Assembly (NCBI GenBank): GCA_012934845.2
Contig: WNNJ02003815.1
Coordinates: 124,001 to 188,000, forward strand
Length of the DNA: 64,000 nucleotides
DNA from: Pomphorhynchus laevis
Taxonomy: Eukaryota > Acanthocephala > Palaeacanthocephala > Echinorhynchida > Pomphorhynchidae
Direction of reading: 5' to 3'
Part shown: in pieces, positions 1-10,683 of the stretch
Layout: every line of letters starts with the position of its first letter
How positions within the stretch are numbered: position 1 is the first letter of the stretch
Made by a program: the position numbers and the translations under genes
The notes under the pieces: generated by a model
What the model saw: the letters and a program-made list of their open reading frames with translations, nothing else
The model's database searches: none
Told to the model about the DNA's origin: nothing

Positions 1-1757
1 ATTATATTTGAATATTAATAATATTTATATTATTTAGCGATAAAATGACTAGAAGGCAGAAATCAAGTTTTCTATTATTTATTTAATTAACTAAATTATA
101 TTCAATGTAATTTAATTTTAATTTTGATTAACTTCTATCAAAAATAAAAACGTTAAATAAAGTGAATAAAATCATTAGTAATTAATATAGATATTAATTA
201 AGAAATTAATTTATATAAAAGTATTATTAATATAAATGTATTAATTAAGTATGATTAATCTATAGCATAAGATTATTATATGGTATTCTTGTTAAAATTA
301 TCATTTGATTCCATGCTAGCGTGACAATGACTAAAACTTTTGTAAAATGTCATATTTTATGTCAATCAAAATGACATGTGCACAGCTTGTATGCTGTGTT
401 TTGTAGTTCATCTTTAGTCTTAAAATGGGCTATAAATATCTTTCTATCTTTAAAATTAGCATGTCCAATGTAACACAAGATGGCAAATTACCTCTTAGCT
501 GTTGTCTATATGATGATGGTTTAATACAAACTGTAAATTCTTATTATTTTATATGTAGATACCAGCTGTTATTTTCAAAATACGCATATTTTTATAATTG
601 CGTAACAAAAGAGAAAACAAACCATCCATGACTACATACCTGAAATATTCAAATCCCGGACAAAAATGTTTGTATTACAGACGTTTTACCTGTACGATAA
701 CAACGACGCTATAGATGGCTCAGACATTGAAGAAATTTCTTTACTAACGAGATAGCTTGTCTTTTTTGCGAATATCTAAGAAATGCTTGTTGCGATTAAG
801 TAAAAAGTTTGTGCCTATTAAAAAAGAGAAGAGGTCATTTTTATGGTCACACTATAATCTCTTTCCTTTTTAAAGAATAATGATTTGAAGATATTTATAT
901 GGATTTGCGTGTCATGGTGTTTTCACTTTAAGCAATCGCTTAACTTCGGTTTGCTGATATCATTTTTGATATTATGATATAATATTACTGCGTTGATAAG
1001 AATTGGACAGGTGTCTATAAAAAATATCAGCGTAGTGTCACTACACACCTTTTGACAGCGGAAAAATATCCATTTCGCGTTAATTTGTAATAGAAATGCG
1101 AAGTTTGCTTAGATTCCGAATCAAATTTATCATCTCTCCTAAACATTACGTACAGTCTTTCGGGTCTTTGCACTCGCCACTGTGATAAACCATAGCACTC
1201 GTGTTCCTTCGGGTTTTGTTTTTCAAAACAAAACTGATTTGCTAAAGGTTAAGTTGTCAGCAATTTTCAAAGCAAAGATGACAATTATTATTGCCATTCA
1301 TTTCGCTATTTTGACAGCTATTTTCCATCAATTGAAGATACGATCTATCTTTAATTATTGCAAATAGATAACAGTAACAACGTGTAAAGTGTTTAATATT
1401 AAAAATTCAAATTTTTGAAATTTCGTAAAGAGCTATATTTTAAAAATATTTAAATCCCGGACAAACATTTTTGTACTACAGACGATTTTAAACATGAAAA
1501 ACTACAATATAGTATACTATAAATACAATTCATTAAAATCATTGATAAAAACAAATCAAAGTCAGCATCCCTTATATGATTTTAATGTTTGATATAATAT
1601 TATATAATAAAATATTATTAGAAATATATCCATCCTGACCTAATCCTTGTTTCTATGTTGTTTATTTAAAAATTTTGTTTACTATTTATTTTTTTACGAA
1701 TACTTGTTTACTTAAATGTACAAAAATGTTACAACATTAATTAAGAACATCATGTGT
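1..1757. other. AT-rich spacer, no gene recognised
   Basis: No open frame here resembles a known protein and none has convincing splice borders. A short motif (AAATCCCGGACAAA followed by a TACAGACG box) occurs twice, at about 651-684 and 1451-1484, so the spacer contains at least one dispersed or duplicated repeat. Confidence 0.5.
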
Positions 1758-1852
1758 GAACATCAAGTAAGGACATCAAGTAAGGACATCAAGTAAGGAC
1801 ATCAAGTAAGGACATCAAGTAAGGACATCAATTAAGGACATCAAGTAAAGGC
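1758..1852 (+). repeat. 13-bp tandem repeat
   Basis: About seven head-to-tail copies of ACATCAAGTAAGG with few substitutions. This is a simple minisatellite. There are no spacers, so it is not a CRISPR array. Confidence 0.9.
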
Positions 1853-1904
1853 ATTATTTGCTAGAAATATATCCATCCTGATCTGTATTTAAATTTTTAA
1901 ATTT

Positions 1905-2555
1905 TAAGGAACTATCAGGTATAGTTAAACGACAACAAAAATAATTTTAATATTTCTCTAGTAACTACTAGCATCTTCAGAAAATTAACATAAAATGAAA
2001 AAAAGTCGCAAATAAAGTTTCTTGTCGGTTTGTACATAGATGCTGGAATTATAATCGTTGCTAACAATTGTTCATGTAGCATTTTCGTTTGTAAGGGCCG
2101 CAGCAAACAAAACACAACAATGAAACAAAAACACTAAAAATGTACAATAAAAGTACAAAACATGTATTCATAACAAAACAATGAAAATGAAAAAATACAA
2201 TAGCAAAATAGAAGAAACCAAAACATTTTAAACAATAGATTGCAAGAATAATTTATGTTATTAAAAATGCGGTAAGATTTATACCGTAAAATATATAATG
2301 ATTAGGGAAAGTGATATAATTTTATATAAATTAATATAAAATTAATAATATTAATAAATTATATTTTTAATATCCATATTTTTAAAATATAAAAATATAA
2401 AAATTTATATTTTTAAAATTAACATGAAAATGGAAAAAATGTGGTTTTTTTCATTTTTATGTTAAATTTCTGAAGATGCTAGTAGTTACTAGAGAAATAT
2501 TAAAATGATTTTTGTTGTCGTTCAACTATATCTTATAGTTCTTGGAAATTTTAAA
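1905..2555. repeat. Foldback (MITE-like) element, copy 1
   Basis: The left arm (about 1910-2000) and right arm (about 2455-2550) are inverted copies of each other. They share the core AGTAACTACTAGCATCTTCAG and its complement next to a stretch rich in AACAACAAAA. The middle is AT-rich and non-coding. The same arms recur at 29.6-29.95 kb, which shows a dispersed family rather than chance. No transposase is seen, so it would be non-autonomous. Confidence 0.6.
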
Positions 2556-3014
2556 ATAAAATATTATATACATAATGTATATATTTAATATATTATGAAA
2601 GTCTATAAATTCAAATATTTCATACAATATAATTGTCAATAAAGCGGACGAGATAAGATCTATGAATCCTCAAATGTAGCGTAATGCTGTTGGCGTTAAA
2701 AAGGAAACAAAATGTTAAGTGCATTTTAATGTGCGCGGTTTCCGGTGTCCTGGAAATAGAAACAAAGAAAGACGACATTTTATTTCGGCACTTGGTTTGA
2801 AATTGTCGAATTGAATTTTGTCGTACTTAATCCTTATAGATAGGGTTAAGGCAGCAATTACATTAATGTTAAAAATTAACTTTGATTTTTTATTATTTTC
2901 ACTGATACTTTATGTGATCTTTATTCCATAAAGATCAAATTAATTAATTTCAATTGGTATGCAATTAATTTCCAATGAAAGTGGATGCTGCTGTGTTAAT
3001 CTGAATTGGGTTCA
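2556..3014. other. Non-coding spacer
   Basis: AT-rich sequence with no recognisable coding frame, RNA gene or terminal repeat. Confidence 0.4.
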
Positions 3015-3300
3015 AAAGAATAATTGTATTCAAAAATCAAAAATTAAAATATAGTTTGATGGTAAATTCATATTACATACATCCATTTAATTATTACATA
3101 AACGATGTATATTATTAATATAAGGAGTAATGCTTAAATATGTTCGTCAATATTATAAACTATTAATAATTTCATTAATGATAAAGAATTAGAACAAACC
3201 AATATATGTTTATAGTATAAATGATCAAAAATGATAACATTTAATCAGATAATTAGTCATAATATCCGTACAAAACTGTAATAATATTAAATTAATATTA
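3015..3300 (+). repeat. Direct repeat, copy 1 (~260 bp)
   Basis: Nearly identical to 4045-4320, in the same orientation, over roughly 260 bp, including the shared block TAAGGAGTAATGCTTAAATA. The copies differ by scattered substitutions. A segmental duplication or two insertions of one repeat would both fit. Confidence 0.75.
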
Positions 3301-3724
3301 TATGAATATTATAATATTAATATAGTCAGAATCCAAGCCGATTAACAAGCCTACCTTTGAATGACCCCTTCCGAAAAAGGTTGTGAAATTTCGATAACGT
3401 GAAATCCATATATTGTTATTGGGTCACATGATATCGTTTATGTGAGAATAATGACATTGAATTGAAACAATAATGATAATAGTCGAAGATAAAGTAAATA
3501 TTATAATCCTACATTGTAGTTAAAAATTCAAATAGATCGAAGAGTTGTAGAACACGCGGGTACGAGATAATATCAATTATATGCGGTAGGGACGTAATAT
3601 AAGTGTGATTTTGAGGTTTGAGATTTAAAGTTTTATCGATTATGAAGATGATTATTTGCACTTTCGTAAAGGCAGGGCTGTTCTCATTGTGTTGTTTAGT
3701 GTGAATTGAATATCTATATTAAGA

Positions 3725-3836
3725 GATGGTAAATTAGTGGACATTGAACTTTGTGATTATGAAGATAAAGGACTAGCCGATGTTAGCTGTAATGTGTTGT
3801 TTTTTATCCATCAAAGGATGGTGAAGGCACATTAGT
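3725..3836 (+). other. Possible host exon, unassigned
   Basis: A frame beginning near 3727 reads DGKLVDIELCDYEDKGLADV and stays open to a TAG at about 3836. It follows an AG at 3724-3725. The acidic, protein-like composition is why I noted it. There is no recognisable domain, no matched donor or partner exon, and the length is small, so chance is not excluded. Confidence 0.15.
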
Positions 3837-4044
3837 TTAGATTTTAATCATTCGGAAAATAAAATTGTCTCGGGAAGGGAAAAGGGTACTATAATATTAT
3901 AATATTATATTATTCTATAATAATATTAATAACATAATGATATTATTTTAATATTATTAATAATAATCTAAGAAAATTTATTGCCCATTATATTTTTTAC
4001 ATAAATGGATGCTATTAGTGAGTGCTGGATGTTAATTGATTAAA

Positions 4045-4320
4045 AAAGAATAATTTTATTCAAAAATTAAAAATTAAAATATAGTTTGATGGTAAATTCA
4101 TATTACATACATCCATTTAATTATTAGATAAACAATGTATATTATTAATATAAGGAGTAATGCTTAAATATGTTCGTCAATATTATAAACTATTAATAAT
4201 TTTATTAATGATAAAGAATTAGAACAAACCAATATATGTTTACAGCATAAATGATCAAAAATGATAACATTTAATCATATAATTAGTCATAATATCCTAA
4301 CGAAACTGATATTAAATTAA
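4045..4320 (+). repeat. Direct repeat, copy 2 (~260 bp)
   Basis: Second copy of the block at 3015-3300. The 0.75 kb between the copies holds no recognised gene. Confidence 0.75.
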
Positions 4321-4483
4321 TATTAATATTATATTAATACATTAATATATTTACGATTTATTAATACAAATTGATATATTAGTAAATTGAAAATAAGCAC
4401 TTTATTTTAATATATTTTAAAAGTACAGCTATAAATCTAATATAAGTATATCAAGAAATCTAATGGTTATTATCTTTATCTTA

Positions 4484-4562
4484 CATAAATTGAACTTAAA
4501 TTAAATAAATTGAACTTAAATTAAATAAATTGAACTTAAATTAAATAAATTGAACTTAATAT
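4484..4562 (+). repeat. 20-bp tandem repeat
   Basis: Almost four perfect copies of a 20-bp unit containing AAATTGAACTTAAATTAA. A decayed single copy is visible near 5138-5160, which may mark an older duplication of the neighbourhood. Confidence 0.85.
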
Positions 4563-5369
4563 TGATATTATAATACAAAATAATAGTAAGTAGATTGTGG
4601 TTCATAATATGCATACCATATATGCATATCATAATATGTAGATATAACTAACCGATCCAAATTCAACAACAAAATGACAAAATAAAGCTCTTCTTAAAGC
4701 TTTCGATGTGAGCCTTCTTCAGTAATTTACTAATCTTAAACACTTGAAGCAAGCACACCACCGAAACTGCGTATATTCCTACATATTCTTATATATATGT
4801 TATATCCCATATATATAGGAATATATTCCTATATATCCCTACACATATTTGCACATATGTTCAAATATATTCCTACATTTTCTAATCGGCGTAATAATAA
4901 TTAATATTAATTATCATTCAAATTAATAATTAGTATTTAATTAATATAAATAATGAGTGATTAATTATTAATCATTAATAATAATTTATTAACATGGAGT
5001 TTACTGATAATTAGACTATTATTTTACTTTCCACTTCATGTAAACCAAATTATTCCACTGTTTACAAACTACCGCAGGAAAAGTATTGCTTGGTTTCGAA
5101 TCAAGAAATCTAGGAACTGGTTATTATCTTTATCTTAAATAAATTGAATTTAAATTAAAATTATAATTGATTTTATTTAGTAGTGTTTAACTGTCAGTCT
5201 ACTACTAATCCGAAACAATCGAAGGGAGCTACCGGAACTTTAACTCTGAAAATTCAGAAGAATTCAGAATTCGTATTGCTGCGAAATCTTAAGGTGAGAA
5301 TATTCAGTGCCTGCTGAATCCCAACTTTTTAGCTCTAAAACCAACTTTTTTAACTCTAACGTTAAAAAG

Positions 5370-5426
5370 AAATGCTACACAATAATGCCGAATCGCTCTG
5401 CGATCCGGCATTATTGTGTAGCATTT
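5370..5426. other. Strong 57-nt hairpin
   Basis: Arms AAATGCTACACAATAATGCC and its exact complement pair over 21 bp. After one mismatch the inner ATCGC/GCGAT adds five more pairs around a TCT loop. It stands alone in AT-rich DNA about 210 bp upstream of the ORF at 5.6 kb. It could be a small foldback insertion, a transcribed hairpin precursor, or a cruciform-prone site. Nothing here decides between these. Confidence 0.7.
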
Positions 5427-5636
5427 ATTTGATAAATATTTGAAGATATTTAAATCATTTCAATGTTATGAACAAAGATTCAAATGAATTTAGTCACAGT
5501 TTAGATTAATAGATTAATAGATTAATTTGATATACAATAATTTGATAAATACCTTTTATAAAAGAATTTAAAATATTTGAAAATAAATAGCGGCTTTGAC
5601 GAATTTGATCATATTAAAAACGAAAATTGGCGCGAA

Positions 5637-6113
5637 ATGATTTATGTATTGTTTCTTTTATGCTTTTATTTTTTAATGTTTAATTTAAAATTTAAACACG
5701 GGCATTCGAGTGATATTTTAATCGATAAGAGTTGTTTAGAACAAGATATGTTTTGTATGCCATACAAATATCCTATCAAGTATAGACAACGTGTAATGAA
5801 GGTAATTCAATGGAAAAAGTCACTTGTTGACTATATGCCGACTCCAGTAGAATTGGATGAGAAAGAGTTATCGGAAGATTTACATCCGATAAGGATAGAT
5901 GAAGAAACAGAATTGGCGGAAATTAAAGCTAATGTATTGTTATATAGGAAAAATCCGGCAAGCTTGCAGATTGGCACAGACTCATATACTTATACTACAG
6001 AGACGAGCTCTTCAACAAAAGCTAACATTAATTACAATATAGCTGAAGAATTTCATGATAGTAAATCAAATCTACTAGATGAAAGTTTCACCAGCGATCA
6101 TAAGATACCTTGA
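5637..6113 (+). CDS. Uncharacterised protein with one N-terminal membrane segment
   Basis: From the ATG at 5637 this reads about 158 residues. It begins with a strongly hydrophobic stretch (IYVLFLLCFYFLMF, residues 2-15) that can be a signal anchor or signal peptide. A basic patch follows (KYRQRVMKVIQWKK), then an acidic central part (PVELDEKELSEDLHP) and a Ser/Thr/Asn-rich tail ending SFTSDHKIP. The frame is also open upstream to about 5577, and an AG at 5586-5587 could be a splice acceptor. It may therefore be the last exon of a longer gene with this hydrophobic stretch as an internal transmembrane helix. An AATAAA lies at about 6284. I recognise no family. The acidic cytosolic-looking tail is the only functional hint. 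Confidence 0.5.
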   Translation: MIYVLFLLCFYFLMFNLKFKHGHSSDILIDKSCLEQDMFCMPYKYPIKYRQRVMKVIQWKKSLVDYMPTPVELDEKELSEDLHPIRIDEETELAEIKANVLLYRKNPASLQIGTDSYTYTTETSSSTKANINYNIAEEFHDSKSNLLDESFTSDHKIP

Positions 6114-7639
6114 CAGCATCACAGGTTGAATATTATAGATTAAATTTTGAAAATTATAAAAGAAAATTTAAAGTTGTCCAGCATTGTTTTTATAGCCCGA
6201 AAGTGTAAAATCTTCATATTTTGTTGAAAAAATTAATTTGAATTATGGATCTTCTAGTATTGAGAAAATATATAAACTGTTTCAATAAATATTATCTTCA
6301 AAGTTTTAAGCTACAAGGAACTCCATTTACATCTTCGTTAGGATTTGAACATACCGTTCCAAGCAATAGGTAACTTTGAAATGGCAAGCTTATTTCACTT
6401 GTTTTTAATGTGACTTTACTAATTATCAAAATGTATATTATTTTAAGTAATCAAAAATTCAAATATATCATACAAGATAGAATTATAAAAATAATCCTAT
6501 CTTGTAGATATCGAAATGTTCTCGAATGTCTATAACAGGCATGGATTGTAAAGAATAAGGATAATAAGGGATATAGGCAGAAAAACGCGCAAATATTACT
6601 TAAAAGTTTATAATGCCAAACAAACTAGTAGTAAGACGAAAAGTTGCTTAAAATGCAATTAACAAGTTAGCATAATCAAGAATTTAAAAATGTTCTCCTA
6701 AGTGATATTATCGTCTTGAAGTTAGGATGAAAACATGTATAAACTTGAAGAATTGCTCATTTAATTTGTTAAATGCTATTTTAACACAAACAACCTGATA
6801 CTTACAATATAAAAAAACTTGCTACGATTTGTGTTTGAGTATATTGTTGTTTTCAGAATTTTAATAGGTCGTAAATGGTTAGAAGAGGATCCATGACATC
6901 CGTCTTGTCATTGAACACCTGCCAAAATATTGGTCTTTTTCATTTAAAATTAAAATATCTGTTTGTTCGGTTCTAAAATCGCTGTTTTAATAAAATAGTT
7001 TCTTTAAATGCTCGTGTGCATTTTACTCCGTTAAATATAAATGTACGTACAGACATTATCTTTCAAATGACACGTTTTATCGACATTAAAAGATAATTCT
7101 GTAAGATAGATTCTTACTTGAATTATTTTACTGTGCTTGGAATGTAGTAATACATCTATTATTTAAATTTTTAAAAGCACGTAAAAAATAATTAAAATTT
7201 AATTAATATTAATTAATATTAATACATATTTATTAATAATTAATAATTAAAAAGTTTAATTAATAAAGGATTTTGGTTAACATTTAGAAACTATAACCAA
7301 AATTAATCTAACATAGTATTCATTATGATCGAATAAAGATACGATATTTTTAAAGAGATGCCTTCTGATTCTTTCATGTTTACATCTTGACAGTTCACAG
7401 AAACAAATTGATCTTTATGAGAAAGCAGTACATGGTTTTATTTCCTATTAAAGAACATTGTTTATTAAATAATATTTAATAATTAATATATACCTAAATA
7501 TAATAATACAACAGTACCCATATAAAAGGACTTAAAGTAATATTTATGAATTAAATCGAAAGCAAAACAGCTTCCGTGCGTGCAAAAACTAGCTGTCGTT
7601 TGATTTTGTATTTGAATATGCCAATCCTTTGAAATAATG

Positions 7640-7640
<1 letters not shown>
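6114..7640. other. 3' flank and spacer
   Basis: The first ~200 bp, with an AATAAA near 6284, is a plausible 3' untranslated region of the preceding ORF. The remainder is AT-rich with no supported gene. Confidence 0.4.
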
Positions 7641-7692
<52 letters not shown>

Positions 7693-8407
7693 CATAAGAG
7701 TTTCGTTTAAATCGGTATTGCTCGAGATTGCGATTAGCAATTCTTTCCGTATATTTAAGTAAGTGTTCGAATCGAGCATATTCTTAAGTCTGCAAACTCT
7801 CGTCACTCCTAGACGGTCATGTGATAGCCGGCAGCCATCGTCAGTAAGATGAACTATCACACGCCGTTTCGGCTGCCTCTGTGACATTGTGAAAATGCAT
7901 TTCCGACATCTAGCTTAAATTGTTGGTGGCGTTAGCTCTTAAATCCAACAATTTGCAATGCAGACATCATAAACAACCAGAGGATCAAACTTTCGGATGC
8001 TTGACTGTAAGAAACCGAGATTGAGTGGATCAATTCTTTCTATATAATCATAAGAGTTTCGTTTAAATCGGTATTGCTCGAGATTGCGATTAGCAATTCT
8101 TTCCGTATATTTAAGTAAGTGTTCGAATCGAGCATATTCTTCAGTCTGCAAACTCTCGTCACTCCTAGACGGTCATGTGATAGCCGGCAGCCATCGTCAG
8201 TAAGATGAACTATCACACGCCGTTTCGGCTGCCTCTGTGACATTGTGAAAATGCATTTCCGACATCTAGCTTAAATTGTTGGTGGCGTTAGCTCTTAAAT
8301 CCAACAATTTGCAATGCAGACAATCATAAACAACCAGAGGATCAAACTTTCGGATGCTTGACTGTAAGAAACTAGATGTCGGAAATGCATTTTCACAATG
8401 TCACAGA

Positions 8408-8464
8408 GGCAGCCGAAACGGCGTGTGATAGTTCATCTTACTGACGATGGCTGCCGGCTATCAC
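8408..8464 (+). ncRNA. Candidate structured RNA core in the 356-bp unit
   Basis: GGCAGCC (8408-8414) is followed directly by GAAA (8415-8418), then 22 nt, then CTGACGA (8441-8447), one T, and GGCTGCC (8449-8455), which pairs perfectly with the first arm. Within the 22 nt, GTGATAG (8425-8431) pairs with CTATCAC (8458-8464), crossing the first stem. A small GCCG-AAA-CGGC hairpin competes. CTGANGA and GAAA flanking a stem are the hammerhead boxes, but the 22-nt interval cannot hold standard stems I and III. It is not a canonical hammerhead. A related permuted motif or chance remains open. Confidence 0.4.
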
Positions 8465-8731
8465 ATGACGTCTAGGAGTGACGAGAGTTTGCAGACTGAA
8501 GAATATGCTCGATTCGAACACTTACTTAAATATACGGAAAGAATTGCTAATCGCAATCTCGAGCAATACCGATTTAAACGAAACTCTTATGATTATATAG
8601 AAAGAATTGATCCACTCAATCTCGGTTTCTTACAGTCAAGCATCCGAAAGTTTGATCCTCTGGTTGTTTATGATGGTCTGCATTGCAAATTGTTGGATTT
8701 AAGAGCTAACGCCACCAACAATTTAAGCTAG
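8447..8731 (+). CDS. ORF inside the 356-bp unit, unknown
   Basis: Reads about 94 residues including QTEEYARFEHLLKYTERI and NPLN-like IDPLNLGFLQSSIRKFDPLVV. The stretch from QTEEY to LVVYD is open in every complete unit, also on the minus-strand copies. The upstream ATG connects in frame only in this copy, which lacks one base (near 8469) present in the others; there an in-frame stop intervenes. Balanced base composition and protein-like content suggest descent from a real exon. I do not recognise the family. Alternatively the frame is open by chance in a non-coding satellite. Confidence 0.3.
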   Translation: MAAGYHMTSRSDESLQTEEYARFEHLLKYTERIANRNLEQYRFKRNSYDYIERIDPLNLGFLQSSIRKFDPLVVYDGLHCKLLDLRANATNNLS

Positions 8732-8883
8732 ATGTCGGAAATGCATTTTCACAATGTCACAGAGGCAGCCGAAACGGCGTGTGATAGTTCATCTTACTGA
8801 CGATGGCTGCCGGCTATCACATGACCGTCTAGGAGTGACGAGAGTTTGCAGACTGAAGAATATGCTCGATTCGAACACTTACT

Positions 8884-8957
<74 letters not shown>

Positions 8958-8960
<3 letters not shown>

Positions 8961-10035
8961 ATTGATAATAACTGACAAATACAAAAATACTTGTCTGTTA
9001 AATATTAAAGACAGTTAATTTCAAAGATACATATCAAAAACCTTGTGTACACTTCGAAAAACGTTTACGTGATAAAAGCTTTCTTTTTGTAGGGACGATT
9101 ACATTTGATTCAATTTTCGCTAAATAGAAGTTTTAAGAGTTTTATACAGAAAAATTAGAAGTCATTCACTTTAATGTGATTTTAAGGCCCAATTGTGTAA
9201 ATAATTTATTAAGTGGTTATAGTGTTATTAATTCAAATTAATTATTTTTATGCGATTCAACAATTAATGATCTTAAAATAATGTAATAAATTTCAAAGAT
9301 ACATATCAAAAATCTTGTGTAAACATCTATATAAAAAACGGTTAGGTGATAAGAAGTTTTCTCGTTCTAAGGTGGGTTAAACATTAACTAATCCGGAATT
9401 ATGCTTATATTTTATTATATAGAGTGTTATTATATAAAGTGTTTTATATAGTATTTTATGTTTTAAATAAAGTGTTTTTGCATTTGAGTTACAGCGATGC
9501 TGTTCACAGCATCGCTGTAAACATAGTAATCATATAGTAAACATAGTAATTGTCTTAGTGTTCTTAGCAGCTTAACAATAAACCAGTAAATCAATTAAAT
9601 TTAAAATAAAAAAGGAATTTTAATTTTTAAATTTATAAATTTTCCCTTTGCCGATTTTTGAGAAATTTAGAACTTTTGAATAAATTTTATTTTATTGATT
9701 GAACAGGATGGAGTGTCACCATTAGGACAAAATAATCTGCTGTTTAAAATTTGGTTCTGATGTCCATTCATTCTTGTGATGATTTAAATTTGAGAATCAA
9801 TTTAAACACAATATTTGTTACTTATTTGAGTAATAACAAGTAAATTATTTGTTACTTCTTCAATAGCAAGAAAATATTATGAAGTTAATTAATACTAATA
9901 TGTTTTGAGGACACATTTTTTGTAATAAATATATCTAAAACTTTTAAAAGTTTTAATAAAAGTTTTTTAATCCAAATTAATATATTCATAAAATTACAAG
10001 TCATCATTAGTAACTACATATTGTTTGCTCTTCAT
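8958..10035. other. Spacer with a short direct repeat and a hairpin
   Basis: A ~60-bp block starting ATTTCAAAGATACATATCAA occurs twice (about 9018 and 9291). A perfect 13-bp stem, TACAGCGATGCTG, TTCA loop, then its complement, lies at 9490-9519. No gene is recognised. Confidence 0.5.
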
Positions 10036-10190
10036 CTACTTATCCATTGTGATGGACTCGCGAAACTCGGAGGTTTTGTTACCGTCCGAGTCCACGCGTT
10101 GATTGTACTGCAACTCAGCTACTGTTGGGTTTTGTCCTAAAGACCGCATCACGTTTAGTACCGGACTGATCAGTCTATTGAGGTCTCCAT
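10036..10190 (-). pseudogene. Calmodulin-like EF-hand fragment
   Basis: The minus strand reads VMRSLGQNPTVAELQ, which matches the second EF-hand entry of calmodulin (VMRSLGQNPTEAELQ) at 14 of 15 positions. It continues RVDSDGNKTSEFRESITM, recalling calmodulin EVDADGNGTIDFPEFLTM with losses in the helix before the loop. A TAG follows at 10036-10038. Only one of four EF-hands is present. The piece sits in a different frame directly after the vWA-like segment. A processed or captured fragment is likely, since a functional calcium sensor needs more. The homology is confident and the gene status is not. Confidence 0.55.
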
Positions 10191-10193
10191 TGA

Positions 10194-10529
10194 TCACATC
10201 AAAGTGCGATCCGGCTGCATCGTATCTGTTTGTGGGATCTCTTGATTCGTGAAGATCGTTATCGCATTCGGATAAGTTTGACGAAGTAGGAGAAGCTCGA
10301 TCGTCGCCGAAAATCTCGTCATCCCCGTTAAATCATGTTGGTTCTTCTGTATCAGCGAGAGTATTGCCTGTTGGATAGTCGAATGCCGATCACATATCTC
10401 GAAGTTGCCGATCGCAGAGTGCGTATTGTCCAATGAGATGGAAGGGTTACACAATAATTGCGTGTAGTTTTGTCCGTTATTGAAATCTGTATTCATTGTC
10501 CAGGTAGATGTGTCGTCTTCTTTCCACAA
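10194..10529 (-). pseudogene. vWA-domain-like fragment
   Basis: An open minus-strand frame of about 111 residues. The run NPSISLDNTHSAI, then TIQQAILSL, TGMTRFSATIELLLLR and PNAITIFTNQE follows the spacing of a von Willebrand factor A domain (edge strand, the Gly/Thr MIDAS-loop region, then a strand before the usual TDG, here TNQ). The MIDAS DxSxS strand is not visible. The base composition is far less AT-rich than the neighbourhood. It is either an isolated exon or a decayed or captured copy. The assignment rests on pattern only. Confidence 0.35.
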
Positions 10530-10683
10530 TCACCAAGCGATGTCCTTACTTGATTGTTGCCCGCGAAATTGTAACATTCATCAGCCTCGCTGTTTGAAAA
10601 TTTTCGATTATGATACGAAATCGTGGTTTTCTTTTAGCAGCAGGCAACGCTCGTCGGTCTCAGGAACGTTAAGTTTAATTTGA

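Larger units (their letters stand above)
7641..8957. repeat. Palindromic array of a 356-bp unit bounded by (TA)n
   Basis: The array starts with a (TA)n tract (7641-7690). Three minus-strand units follow: truncated 7691-7911, full 7912-8267, partial 8268-8372. The orientation then flips and two plus-strand units follow: full 8374-8729, truncated 8730-8888. A second (TA)n tract (8885-8957) ends it. Unit boundaries are set by the repeated start AGATGTCGGAAATGC. The unit is much less AT-rich than its surroundings. It holds one open frame (entry at 8447) and a densely self-complementary segment (8408-8464) with a GAAA box, 22 nt and a CTGACGA box. Tandem ~0.36-kb units with such boxes next to TA tracts recall animal retrozymes (small circular RNAs copied by Penelope-like enzymes). 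That assignment is inference. Confidence 0.75.

Noticed and set aside
1758-1852. Possible CRISPR-like array
   Set aside because: The 13-bp units are contiguous with no spacers, in a eukaryotic context.
7483-7887. 134-codon minus-strand ORF beginning MSQRQPKRR
   Set aside because: It runs through the (TA)n tract as a poly-Ile/Tyr stretch and is out of frame with the more protein-like reading of the same unit.
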